Positions 12,414 to 26,791 of a stretch of DNA of 64,000 nt are shown in pieces. The translations under genes were made by a program, and so were the position numbers. Under the pieces are notes generated by a model, which was not told the origin of the DNA, searched no databases, and was given only the letters and a program-made list of their open reading frames with translations. The stretch covers positions 69,966 to 133,965 of the forward strand of contig NW_019775570.1 in assembly GCF_001039355.2 (NCBI RefSeq), read 5' to 3'. How positions within the stretch are numbered: the stretch's first letter is position 1; every line of letters starts with the position of its first letter. The DNA comes from Lingula anatina. Lineage: Eukaryota > Brachiopoda > Lingulata > Lingulida > Lingulidae.

Positions 12414-15400
12414 ATATTTTTAATAATTCAAGGACAAGGATATGATTCTACACACGTTTTCTACTAGCTGTTTACTAGTTACATACTTACACATAAAACA
12501 CAAATAAATATAATCACAGTAAAAATCTCTGTAAATACTTTATTTGAATTACCATCAAAAATAGAAAAAAGCAGAAAATAACAATGCACAAAATAGGCTA
12601 CTGTCAATTCTGATGCAAAAATACATTGTGCTTAACTGCAAATTCAACATCAAATTATAATTTAAGTAAATGTGTACCAAGCATAAGGCTTCAGGTCAAT
12701 GAGAGTTTAAGTTCACACTTTGAAAATGCCAGAATGAGAAAAATGAACAAAAAGCTCGTTAAAACGAAATGTATAGTAAAATAATACCGTATTTTAAAAC
12801 ACAGTGTATAATTGTATATTATTGCAGTCATTTAGTTTGCAACGTAGGACAACGATATTGGCTCTACAGTTCACTGCCAAATTACAGAAGGGCCATTAAT
12901 CTTGCTTTTAAAATCATTCCTTTGTCAGGACTAAATTAAAACACAGGAAAACTAAAGTTGTGAATTATTACGTTGTGTTATGATCGTTTGCGTGGTCGAT
13001 CTCAGACTCGTCAGAGTCGCATTGGATGGAATCAGGGTCTGGATCAAGTAGCATTTTCTTTCTCAGGCGCCATATCGTGGATTTCGATGCGCCGGCTAAC
13101 GGATCATCGTCTTTGAAACGACTGTTGTACATGATTTTTTATGGCTAAAACTCCCAGACTTGCGTCGATTTCAAGACCTCTTTATTACATTACATGTACA
13201 GTTCACGGAAGAAATGACCGCAGCGCCACCTATGGCGCGTAGACAAAGCGCTCGTACGCATGCGCGGAAATGTCGTCTGCTCTATCCGCTGCATCAAATT
13301 CAAACTGCGAGCTCGAGAATACGAAAAAATGGAAGAAAACACGGCGAATCTCTTTTGTTGGTTCGACTGGGATGACAATACAACTAGCGTCAACAGTATA
13401 AAAATTATCAAAGAACCGAGAAAAGGCTTTCTTGAATACAAAAAAGGTGACGTCACGNTTTAACTTTCAAGTACTTTCAATATATTCCTCATAAAGTATC
13501 CTCAAAGAAAAGATGTTGAAATTGTCATCAAATGTCAAGTAAATAGCTTTTTCATAGGGGAGTCCTTGGGTGGTAAAATACAAATCTTTAATTTTTCTTT
13601 ATTTTTTCATGAAAATTTTCACCTGCAAACTAACAAAAAGTGCCAATGTGTCCTCCATTATGCATACTACAATATCATAGTCATTAACTCAAATTAAATT
13701 AGATTTTTGAATGTTTTTTGGGGGGAGTCAGATTTACATGGTACACCGGGCCTCTGAGGCCCGGTTTCAGGGTTTACATAGGGTTCCATTTCCTTGTGGA
13801 TGAGGGTTAAACAGTGACTTCAGCTGTATTTTCATAATTGCCATACAATACGTTATAGCTATCTGTATACAATTTTACCACAAGTGATGGTGTCCAGCAA
13901 GTAGCAATGTTGTTCTTTATGACAAAAGTTTCAATGTTACAATGTTCAGTACGCAGGGGTTGGGACATTTTTTGTACATAGTAAAAATCTTGAAAAACAA
14001 AAAGTGCCATTTTTTTTGGAAAACCAACGACATTTTGTATAGCCTCATACTTGAGAAAGTTGTTGGGATTAATGTGAGGTTTATCCTCTCAAAGTATCAA
14101 AGTCATGGAGTCAAAGGTCGGCTGTACTTAATAGGAGGATTTTAAATGGTCAATTTTCTGCAAAACTGTCAATTTATGAGTATGCATTTTTATAGTTTAA
14201 GGGACTAATAAAAGGATTATTTCTGCAAACTTTAAAGGTTCAGGGGTTAAAGGAAAAGGTTATCGATTCAGTGCTTAAAATACTAAACCAATTGCTTTTG
14301 GGAGCTGTAGGGGCTTATGTGAAGATGAGATACTTTTGAGCATTAAGGCCCGTGGGCCTCTTGTTGCTCTCTTTACTGCTTGTGACATTCTCAGTTCCTT
14401 ACAAGAGTCCAAGAATGATGTTATTTTTATCATTTGTACAGAAATTACAGTGAGCAGTCCCCTAAGAAAGAGAAAAAGGAGCAAGAGTACCAACCAAGTG
14501 AAAAAAGTTAGTTCAGAGGCAGATGAAGAAAAAGTTAAAGAAAAGAAAAGAAAAAAGGAAATCGATCTTAAGAAATTGGAGGTGGCTAATAAAAGTTTAG
14601 AGAACATTATTAGTCGAAGAAGGAATGATCTGAACGAAGTCCCAAATCAGACAGCTGCAGACAGCCAAGAATGTACTCCTGACCAGGTGACTTGCACTGA
14701 CACTGATAATTATCAGGAGTTGCTTTCGGACAATGATAAACTCCACATGCCAGAACTGCCAACACAATCAGCTTTCATGGATTTCAATCAGCAGCCTAGG
14801 ATGACATCTAGTGGCATTAACCAAGGATTGGACCATTTGTATGGTTACATGCATCCTGGGCAATCAGTACAATATGTAAATTATCCTGGATATGAGAGAC
14901 CATACAATTACTCCATCTCTACAATGCAAACTCATGCAGAACAGATATCTTTACTGCAGCAAGAGAATGCAGCTCTGAGAGCAGAAAATCAGATGTTGAT
15001 TCAAGAACTGCAACATAGCAATAGCTGCAGCAACATTGGTATGTGTCATGTTTGAAGTTCTTTATATATATAATTAATTTTTATGAATATAACTGTAGTA
15101 AATCTTCAGTGTTTTTTATGTACGTTAGTGAAATATGGATTTGATAATTATTACAAATTTCTATTTTCTGAACATCATATCTCATAGTCGTACTTAATTT
15201 GTTCATTTATCATGTTTATTATTCTGCAATCTGGGGAAGTAAAAGTTTGGTCCTTTCAAAGAGTCTCTATTAAATTAATTTTCTGGTGTTCATAACATAT
15301 TAATCATACCATGCTCTCTGCCTTTCAGCTTCTACTTCGTCCTGCTTATCTTTGCTTTGTTATATGTACATGGTATAACTAGATGTTAAATGGAAGAAAA

Positions 15401-18400
15401 TCTCAAATTACTGTACCATTTGCAACATAAGCACTTTATTGTTTGATTCAGGATTAGAGGCAACTCCAAGAAAAATACATTTCCTTCAGAATTTATGCAC
15501 TGCACTGGAACAGAAAATGTAAGCATTAATAGAGAATTGCACTTGAACAGAAAAAGTAAGTACAGTATAACCTGTCTAAACCAGACCCTGTGTAATCTGG
15601 ATCCCTGTCGATTCCGCCTTACAATTTGGTCTATGTTAACTAAATGTTGACTTTACCTGACCTCTACAAACCGAACACCTGTGTACACCGGCCAAATAGT
15701 TTGGTCCTGGCGACATCCGGTTTAGACAGGTTATACTGTATTAGTATCTATAGATAAAACTGTAAGTGCTTAATTAATTTGTGCTGAAAAAAAACTATTT
15801 GCTATTATAAACAATGTTTAGCGGAATTATATTTCCCCTCCTGCAAAGCACACTGTACATTTTCTTTCGATCATGTGTACGGGGCTTAATACATGATGAA
15901 TCAAAAGACAACAGAACATGGTGTCAATGGTTGAGTTGTCTTGAAAAGTACAAAGGTTAAAATGGTATATTGCTTTTCTTTTTGTAGGCATTACCGTGGT
16001 TATAACAGCACTATCACTAGCAATAAAGAATCTGAAGTTCTACATGTAAGTTACTTAGTACTTCCAAAAGTGACGCATTAATGAGTTCATTTAATTTGCA
16101 TTAAAAATTTTGAATACTATAGAGTTAATCCATCAGTTTATATTTAGACATATGTTACTAGAAAATAACCTTGAAAATTTTTAAAATTGCCATGGTAGAA
16201 TGTTTATAATACTTGCAGTTTCAAGAGCTCTATATTTAAGGAATAACAAAAATAATTTTGTGAGGAGCAGAGAAGCCATTTATATAGGAGTTGAGGTACC
16301 AAAACAGTATTCGTGAGGATTTCAAATTTGTGAATAACTCCACTCACAAATAAATGCTTGATATAATCCACCTCAAATAATAGTGATCGACAGTGACATC
16401 AGGCATTACTGTGTGTTGTTATTGGTGTAACTGTTCTATCAAATATTAAGTCCCACAGAGATAATAATTCTCAAATTTTAACTTACTTTAACATGTGAAA
16501 TTCTTGGTAGTAATTTTTTGTTGACATAATCTATTGACACATAATGTACTGATTATGTAAAAGTATAGTAATATACATATAACAGAATATTTTGCAATAA
16601 CATTAGGAATCTACAGTCAACATGCCAACATTGGTGAGACCAAAGTCAAGGAGATTAGCATTCACTGAAAGTTCAGCTAGACATGATCATGAAGAGAGTC
16701 CATTTACGGAGAATGCAGCAAGACACGAACATGGGGAGAGGCAACCATCAACACACAGAGAGGAAGATTTTGAGCCAGAGAGAGGGTCCACAGAGGGTGA
16801 CACCAAGAGAAATGGCTGCAGTCAAGCTTACTGGGAGCAAAGAGTGACTGTAAGAATGAATTCTTATATACAAATGTACTGTTCATTGGTAATTGATAAA
16901 TATCAGTGTGTTTTATTTTACCAGATGCACATTTTCCCGAAATGTACATCTGAATATTTCCCAATGTACTTTGGTCGTGGCTTTATCTCTAGTTTTTACT
17001 GGTCTGTTATTATTTTTTGTGTACTTCCACTAGTAAAATGACCATGTAGCCCTTGAGACTATGACTTTAACAAATGTATACTTTTCTAATATCTGGGGGA
17101 AAATGTTATGCATTTCTCTTACCTGACATTATTCAAGAGTATTAAATTTCAATCTTGATGGCTTTGACGATATTTTTGTTAAACATTTAGACAATCAATG
17201 CTCTTATATTTAACAGATGAATGGAGCCCTGAAAGTGAGACTGATACCAGAATCAGAGGTGTACCTGACGGCTCAGCAACTGTCTCAGCGTATACAAAAA
17301 GCAGGGACAAATGCAAGGAAGCTTATTATTAATTTTCTGGACGTGTTCTTCAAACGAGAGGTATTGGCCATTTCCAGCGCCAAAGGTAAACGAGTGGCTC
17401 ATAACAGCAAGTTAGCTGATTCTGGAGAAAAAACTGAAGCTCTGCCAGAAGAAGTGCTTAATGCAATTAAAAGGTTCACAGAGAAACACATAAGAAAAAT
17501 TACTGGGCAATTTAGTTTAACAGATGCTGTTATGAACAATGTCATCAACTCCAAGTGTGCAACTGCACGCAGAGCTTTACACAATAGCAACGTTTAATAG
17601 CCCTTGAACATTTTGTTTTTATGTACAGTCACAGATGTGTCTGTACATATAGCCGTCACCTGCGTCTGTTGTCGTCGTCTTTGCCGTGCACTTTCATCGT
17701 AAACACGATAAGTGGAAAAAAAATTTACTTTTTGGCTTTATACTTACAGAACTGATGAATATTCATAAAATGTATTAGACCACCATATTTTATCAAGCGC
17801 CATCCACGAAGTATCAAAGACCATTCTCAATATTGTGTGAAATTTTCATTTTCCTCATTCTGGCATTTTCAAANCCCTGAACATCTTCTGGTAAACTATT
17901 CCATAAATATGTAGATCTCACACTGAAACTATATTTTCTTATGTCTAACTTTGGTCTTTGTACAAGAATTGTCTGTGAATTCCCCCTCCCACGGTTCCTA
18001 GATACAATGTTATTCCCATTTATTTAAAGTTTTTTCCCCTCATTTTCTTTTGAAATTGAAATGATTAGGTAAAAAGTAATTTTTTGTTGACATAATCTAT
18101 TGACACATAATGTACTGATTATGTAAAAGTATAGTAATATACATATAACAGAATATTTTGCAATAACATTAGGAATCTACAGTCAACATGCCAACATTGG
18201 TGAGACCAAAGTCAAGGAGATTAGCATTCACTGAAAGTTCAGCTAGACATGATCATGAAGAGAGTCCATTTACGGAGAATGCAGCAAGACACGAACATGG
18301 GGAGAGGCAACCATCAACACACAGAGAGGAAGATTTTGAGCCAGAGAGAGGGTCCACAGAGGGTGACACCAAGAGAAATGGCTGCAGTCAAGCTTACTGG

Positions 18401-21400
18401 GAGCAAAGAGTGACTGTAAGAATGAATTCTTATATACAAATGAACTGTTCATTGGTAATTGATAAATATCAGTGTGTTTTATTTTACCAGATGCACATTT
18501 TCCCGAAATGTACATCTATTATGAAGAGAAAACTGTGTTACTTATTATTATTTTTAACTTACAAGAATGATTTTTAGGATTAGCATGCAGCTCAAATTAG
18601 AAAGCCAACTCAATTGGGTAATATCATTTATTATTGAATATATGCAATTTTGTGTGAAATTTTCATTTTCCTCATTCTGGCATTTTCAAAGTGTGAACGA
18701 GAACTCTCGTTGGCCCTGAAGCCTTCTGCTTGTTACATATTTTACTTACATCACTATTACCTGCAGAGCATAATTAGAATTTGATGTTGAATTTGCAGTG
18801 AAGCATATGTACTTTTGCATCAGAATTTACAGTTACTGAAGCCTATTTTGTGCATTGTTATTTTTTGCTTTTCTGTACATTACACTACTTAATAGATTTA
18901 CATGCTTGTATATATATTACATTTTTTAAAAATTTTCCTCATTGTTGGTAGATAAAGGGACACTTGCTTGTAATGTTATCCAGAAATTAATCATTACACT
19001 ACTTAATAGATTTATATGCTTGTATATATATTACATTTTTTTTTTAAATTTTCCTCATTGTTGGTAGATAAAGGGACACTTGCTTGTTATGTTATCCAGA
19101 AATTAATTATTACACTACTTAATAGATGCTTGTATATATATTACATTTTTTTTCAATTTTCTTCATTGATGGTAAATAAAAGGAACACTTGCTTGTGATA
19201 TTTTCCAGAAATTAATCATTACACTACTTAATAGATTTGTATGCTTGTATATATCAACTTTTTTTTTTCAAGTTTCCTTGTTGTTAGTAATTCAAATTAC
19301 TATTCATTTTCTGTACAATAATCTAGATAATAGATGAGTGAAACCTCCTACTCAGTAGTTATTTGTGTCAATTTTGTATGCAGTTAACCTTAAGAAAATA
19401 GTTTCAGTGTGCTTGCAGTTAAGCTTTGTGCAAGCTTGCAGTTTTGCTTTCTGCAAGCTTGCAGTTTAGTTTGCCACAAGCTTGCAGTTTGGCTTGCTGC
19501 AAGCTTGCGGTTTGACCTGTCGCAAGCTTGCAGTTTGGTCTGCTGCAAGCTTGTGGTTTTAGCTTGCCGCGAGGTTTCAATTACTAGCTCGTCGCGAGGT
19601 TCCAATTCCGAGCTTGCAAATTAAGCTTGCCGCAAGCTTGCAGTTTGGCTTGCTGCAAGCTTGCGGTTTGGCCTGTCGCAAGCTTGCAGTTTGGCCTGCT
19701 GCAAGCTTGCGGTTTTAGCTTGCCGCGAGGTTTCAATTACTAGCTCGTCGCGAGGTTCCAATTCCGAGCTTGCGAATCAAGCTTGCCGCAAGCTTGCAAT
19801 AGCAATGAATTGCAAGCTTGCCATTTTTGTTTGGGAATGGACAATTCTATGTATTGCTGGCCATGGCACGCATGATGTTAATTATGCCATTTTATAAATC
19901 TTTTCCAGTCAATGGATTATCCTCAAATGCTCTGTTGATGCAGCATGAACCGTACCGTACCTTACCAACGCACAAACCAAACAATCTTAATTGAACTGAT
20001 GCTGAAATATTCCTATAAAACAACTCCATGATTGAACTGCTATAAGTAAATGTTTGGCAACCACTCTACAAACCTTGCCATTGATTATCATGGGCAGCTG
20101 GTATAATCACAATCCAATCTTGTCCCATTAACCATGCAATGTAGACTAATCTTGATTTTCAAATTCAGCATTATTTTAACGAAAACCAACTTTGGACCAA
20201 CAGGAGGACGGTTAATTGCAATCTACTTGTACAATCAAGTAGCTGCCCAAGAAAGGGAGAGGGGTGTGATGGGGGGAATTTGGAAGCCACATTGCACTAA
20301 ATTCTAGCCTTATGCTACATATTTTTTAATTTGATCACAAAAAAAAATTAATTTGGTTGAACATTTTGACACTGGTAAAATGGCACTATTATTTTGTTAA
20401 ATGGAATTTTTATTTTTAAATGAGACACAAAAATAGTTTCTCAATGTGACCCAGACACCGAACTTAAACAGTCAAGAGGCCCTCTTCTTAGAGTGAGAAG
20501 AAACACCGTTAATTATGACAGTTCAATGTGTTCTCTACGTGCCACAAGAACATTGTACTTGAACCAGTCTTAGGCTTCGTTCACATGCAATATCTATTTT
20601 CTAAATTCTATTTTCTATTCGCGCTATCTTATGATCACGGTCTGTGCCCTGAATATCCCGCCGCGTAATTCTGGCAGCACGAGCCAGTTACTTATAGTAA
20701 CTTATAGTAACTGGCTCGCGCTGCCAGTAATTACGCCGCGGGATATTCAGGGCACAGACCTGATCATAAGACATACCGCGAATAGAAATAGAATTTAGAA
20801 AATAGACATTGCATGTGAATGAAGCCTTAATGTAGGACACCCCAGGAGCTGACTTAATATACCTTGCATTGCTGTAAGAGTCTTATGGAAGAGTGGGGCA
20901 TCTTTCTGTGCATGGGATCAGTTTAATTGTCTGACACGCCTCCTCCAGCAGCTAGGGGTAATTAAGCAGAGTGCACACATTGTTAATTACCTCCTAGCTA
21001 TTTCAGGAAGCGTGTCAGTCAATTAAGTTAATTGATACCACTGACTGATCCCCCACAAAGTTGGACCAACCCAGCTGGTATGATGTCTGAATCTGAATGC
21101 GACTTAGACCCCATTCCCAGAGATTAGATCGATCCAACTAGATCGACCTAACTCCCTGGGGGTTCACACTAAATAGCTGTCAGCCGAGCTGGCACAAAAG
21201 TAAATTACCCCCTTACAGCTTATAGTAGGCGGGATGGACATTTAAGCCGGATTATCTGACAGTAATCTAGTGAGACTCCCCACAGGGATAGATCGATCTA
21301 AAATCTATGGGAATACGCCCTAGGTCTAAGATAAAAGTCCTTTTTTGTTCCAGGTTCCCCTAAGATATTCTTCTCTGGGGTTTCTTCAATCGGTGAAATA

Positions 21401-24400
21401 ATTCTAGAAAGCATGCAGATGTAACACTTTTGAATTCGAAAGTTTGTACTTGAGCTAAACTTCCTGGTATTTGACAAAAATAGTCTTAATGCCTGCCAGA
21501 ACCCGTGCTCTAGTTGACACCCTAGCCCACGCCAACATGTGCAAACACCAGTTGAGAAGTTTTGTGCTAACATTTTATACTATCGCATGTACAACAAACA
21601 TTTGGCAATCAATTAGGAGCAAAATCAATATCCCCTGCCTTCTAGGGTTGTAAATTACCAGTGATGCCACAATATAGAGATTATTAGAACAATTTGTTTT
21701 AACATTGCTCTTGCCTTACCATATTTTCTGTAGAAAAAAAATGGTGAAAAAAATTGGTGTGTTGACTTTGAATGGCTGAAGTTTAAACTGTGCCAAACGA
21801 AGCTATTTATTTTCCACTTAAATATTGCCGAAGAGAGCTCCATAAAGAAATGCATGGGTAGTTCCACTTTGCTATAGGAACTAACAGTAAAATGCTAAAC
21901 AGAGTCTAACATGTCCCTAAAGACACCACAAAACTTTTTGGAACACACTTACTCTTTATTGGCTGCAATATTCTGATTTAGTTAAAAAAAATTATAGTTC
22001 TTTGGCTCAAGGTAATCTTATCCAAAAGCACAGTGTGTCCTAGTACAGTATTTAGTTAAGTCACCAAGAGGGATTTCAATTTATCATTTCAAATAAAGGA
22101 AGTCGTAAATCAAGTTTTTTTAGATGTCACTGATAAAACCATACAAACACTTAATTTATGTATGTCTGTTTCTCTCTCTCTCTCTCACACTCACCTACCA
22201 CTAAACTTGTAACAGACACCTACTCTTAGCCTGTCATTAACAAAATTTCTAAAGACACATTTCCTCTTTTTCATTTTCTTTTGCATGCATCATTATTTCA
22301 CATTTTGTTGTAAATGTGATCAACAATTTCCATAATCATTTCTCAATACTCCAGGAAGCTTTCAATCCAGGAGGAAGTCCAAATAAAATATTGTCTGGAC
22401 TTATCACAATCCAACTGACATTTTGAGGGTAATTATACTTCCTGTTCATGCCCTCCATCTGAACTTTTCCATTATGTTGCACACTCAATATTATAGCTTT
22501 AATAGGATGGGCAAACAGGGACATGGTATTCTCAGCTCACTACATTTCAGACAATGGTTAAACAGATGAAAATGTGGCCAAGGAAACTGTAAAATCTTTC
22601 CCCTTTTTTGCAAAGGCAAATGTTTTGCACAACTAATCATAAAAATACCTTAAAAGTTCATTTTTTTTAAATTTTATATGTGTATAAATGAGACAAAAGT
22701 TACGTATGAATGTATGAGACAGATAGCTCTACTTTGGCCAAGGAAATAATGAATCACGTAGAAGGTAGCACTGCATTTACTTTCACATCTGACATTTTTA
22801 TGGGATGAATGCATATCCTGTTCATGTCTGCACACTGCATTTTATAGCTTCACAGAGAGGAACTGATCAGAGGCAAGCAATCATGACATTACTTAGTACT
22901 ATTAAAGCCAAATGCCAAACACATTCTTTTTTTTTGACTGAACATAATCCAAAACAAATTATTCAAAATTTGGATTTATGGGATCATTAGTTACAATTAG
23001 GCCTAAACCATCCAGCAACAGAGATTAACTAGACAAGCAGCAACTACCAATTCTACCTTCCAATTTGAAATAAGCTTCTTCCTCCCTTTAAAAAGTTCCT
23101 AATAACTTATATGTTCATAAATTGGGGTCACCCTGTACCAATGACAGTCAGTATAACTCACCTGTGTTGGTCTGTGTACTGGATTCTCATGATTGTGTAG
23201 TCTTGCGTACGGCGCAGAACTGGGCATTATGATGACAGATCTTTGGCTGTAGAAACGATAGCGCCAGAAACTGACGCAGGCACCAAGAAGAACGAGGAAT
23301 AAAATCAAGCCGCACCTAGAAATTTGTAAAACAAATTTATAATGAAGAGTCCAAAGAAAATGACAAATCAAAGGAAAATTCACGAACCAAAGTATAGAAT
23401 GTGGCTGGTCTGTGGAGCTGATCCCTAAAATTATGTAAAATGCATCAAACTTCTGACAGCAAAATTTAAAAACTTTTCACTGCTAAAAGTAAATTGCTAG
23501 TAAGTCATAAAAAAAACTAAATAATTGAATTAATGAAAGAAAACAACAGTTCTTACCACAATATTAAACTTAAAAGTATTGTACTATTTATATGTTGTTC
23601 ATAAGCAAGGAAAACAGTGTCACACTGTAGAATACATCTTTCTGATCATCACATTCACAATTTATCACTTTCAGTGAAAAAATCTTACCCCAAATACCAG
23701 TAATGCCACACTTGATAAGATGCACAGCATATGTTATCTCCGCAGCAATACTGGTGTAACTGGCATTTTCCACTATCACAGTAATATCCATACACAACCT
23801 AAAACAACAACAACAATTAAACAATGTTACTGAGCAGTTAACATGGCATCTTTTGATGTTACTGTGCTTTCCATACACAACCTAAAATAACAACAATATG
23901 AAGTTACTGTAATACAATGTTATTGGGCAGTTCACTTAGACTGGGTTTCCACAGATTTAGATCGATCCATCTGGATCGACCCAACTTCCCTGGGGGTTCA
24001 TGCTAAATAGCTGTCAGCCGAGTGTGCACCAAAGTTAATTACCCCCTTACAGCTTTTAGTAGGCAGGACAAACATTTAAGCTAGCTAAGCTGATAGCAAT
24101 CTAGTGAGACTCCCCATGGGGATTGATCGAACTAAAAATCTGTGGGAATGCAGTCTTATATATGGCAGATGATATTGTCACATACTGTACTATCCGTACC
24201 AGTACACAACCTAAATTAACAATTGAACATTTATTGTTATACAGTTTACATGGCACCTACTGTTGTCACGTGATATCCATACCCAACCTGAAATGACAGC
24301 AGTAATATACAATTATTTACAGTATCAATTAGTCTAGATAGCAGACATTAGTAACCACAGAGGTAGCAATATTCATACACAGCCTAACACAACACAAAGT

Positions 24401-26718
24401 TCACCGCAATACAATATATATTTTAAGCTCAAGAATCGGCAAAATATATCCTTTTTAAATACTTCCAATAGATCACTGTACTAGTAGAGTACTGACTTAA
24501 AATCTCGATTTACTGGTAGTTTAAATGCTAAATTAATTGGGCTTAAAGGGCAACTCCATGAGACTTCACGTCAAAATGGATTTTCATTGGAAAATAAGCA
24601 ATTTCCTCATACTCACAAATTGTTTATCTATCCCTCATTGCACTTGGATTGACCCTTAATTAAATATATAAAAGTTGACTACGTTAAAAATGACTGACCA
24701 GTCATATATATAATCAGCAACCATCTTCCTATATGCTCCTATGTAAATATCAACATCAAGTATGCTAAAAAAAAAAAAGATTAAAGGGCGGAAAGCATTT
24801 TTTAAGGTGTCTGTAAAGTTTTATAAGAAGCTGTGGATGGCAAAAATGGGCATTTGGGGAATTTTCAAACCCACAGAAAGTACCTTTAGGAAGAACTTAA
24901 ACCCAGCACTGTATAATAGTAGGTGATCATCATTAATATTTCATCACGTCAAGATTTCTGTTTAGAAAGCCTAGTACAGATCTATACTAGTAGGCAAAAG
25001 AAAAAAGCTCCTCTTATAATAATAATGAGAAATCTCCTTACAGACTTACAAATTACCCCATTAAGACAGACATGAAACCATTGTCTCCTTCTCCAACTAA
25101 TTTTTTACAGTTGAGAACAGCCCTAAAGAAGGCAATTCTGTACATAACTCTGGTTGTTAGGCAACAATAATAGGTAAATGTATACCAGGTTCTGCTGTTT
25201 TATTACAAAGGCATTTTCTTTCTGCTTAAGATCTCCAGCTGGGAAGTTTAAGATAGCATTCAAGTTGTCAACAAACCACAGTTGTCTGGGCAACACTGAG
25301 GTATTATATAAAGACATAGCAACCAACTGCTTTGGCTACAATGATAAATAAAATGAGGAATACTTTAGGATCTGTACTTTAGGTCATTTGTTTAAAAACC
25401 ACAAGAAGAAAGACACTGACAGCCATACATTCTTGAGTCTCCTGTTCTCTAACATGTTTCATGTTTTTTTTTTTTTACTGAAAACACTTGATACTTAATT
25501 TAATAGCATGTAAGATGTAGAGAGAGAAAAATGTCCTGAATTCTGTCAACTACAAAAAAAAAATAAAAAATAAAAATAAAAATTCAGACTTGAACATACT
25601 AGTAGTACTTCGTTTCTATGTACAACAGAACCCACATTTTTCACCTTACTTAATTCAAAATCTCATATCCCCCAAGGTTACTTTACTCACTCATCAAAAT
25701 AAGGTTTTTATAATTTAATAAAAATACATTGTGATTCAGGTAATCAATCAATATTTGAGCAAATTGTGTGAGCTACAACCATGCATCAGGGTAAAAAAAA
25801 AAAAATGCATGGATTAAAAAAAAAACACCAAGGACAACAACCTGAGGCAATTAGAACCATAGCAATTTAATCAAGCACTCAAGTGAAATAAAACCCAAAC
25901 AGAACAATATTTTTCAATACAACCCATCTAATAACAATGAGTATGGTCACCTTGAACGGCAAATAGAAAGACTGATTAGCCGCCGCCAGTGTATCCTTTG
26001 GGTGTAATGATTAACTAAGGGCGTATTCCCATAGATTTTAGATCGATCTATCCCAGCAGGGAGTCTCACTAGATTACTGTCAGTTAATCTGGCTTAAATA
26101 TCCCTCCCGCCTACTACAAGCTGTAAGGGGGTAATAAACTTTCGTGCCCGCTCGGCTGACAGCTATTTAGCTTAAACCCCCAGGGAGTAAGGTCGATCTA
26201 GTTTGGATCGATCCAATCTCTGGGAATGGGGTCTAGGTTAACACATGCAAGGCCATGTTGTCAGACACTGCATAGCCCGTGAAAGTGACTTGGTTGTTCA
26301 CGTGTCAGAGGATTCTGATCTAATGTAGCACTCCTCTGCCCTGAGGTAACAAAATTATGTTTATCGTTTGTTTATTGTTTTAGACCAATATTTTAATATT
26401 GAAGGACAATGGATTTATCTTGAACCAATGTAGACCAAATAAGTTTGGAATTCAGCCTTTTTCTAAAACTTATCCCAATAAATGAAACAAAAATTGTTCA
26501 AATGAAAATGTTTGCCCAAGAAAGAGACCAAACATCCCACTACACTATTACTTCTATGGAAGAACTTTTACTGACATATTTTTGGGTAAAATAAACATTT
26601 CATGGAAACATTTATAGAATTATTCTAAAATATATAATTCTATATAAGTTTGGCAATCTTTTAAACATTATTATATTAACGTACCAATCACAGGTATTAT
26701 TAGATCACATATTTCTAC

Positions 26719-26791
<73 letters not shown>

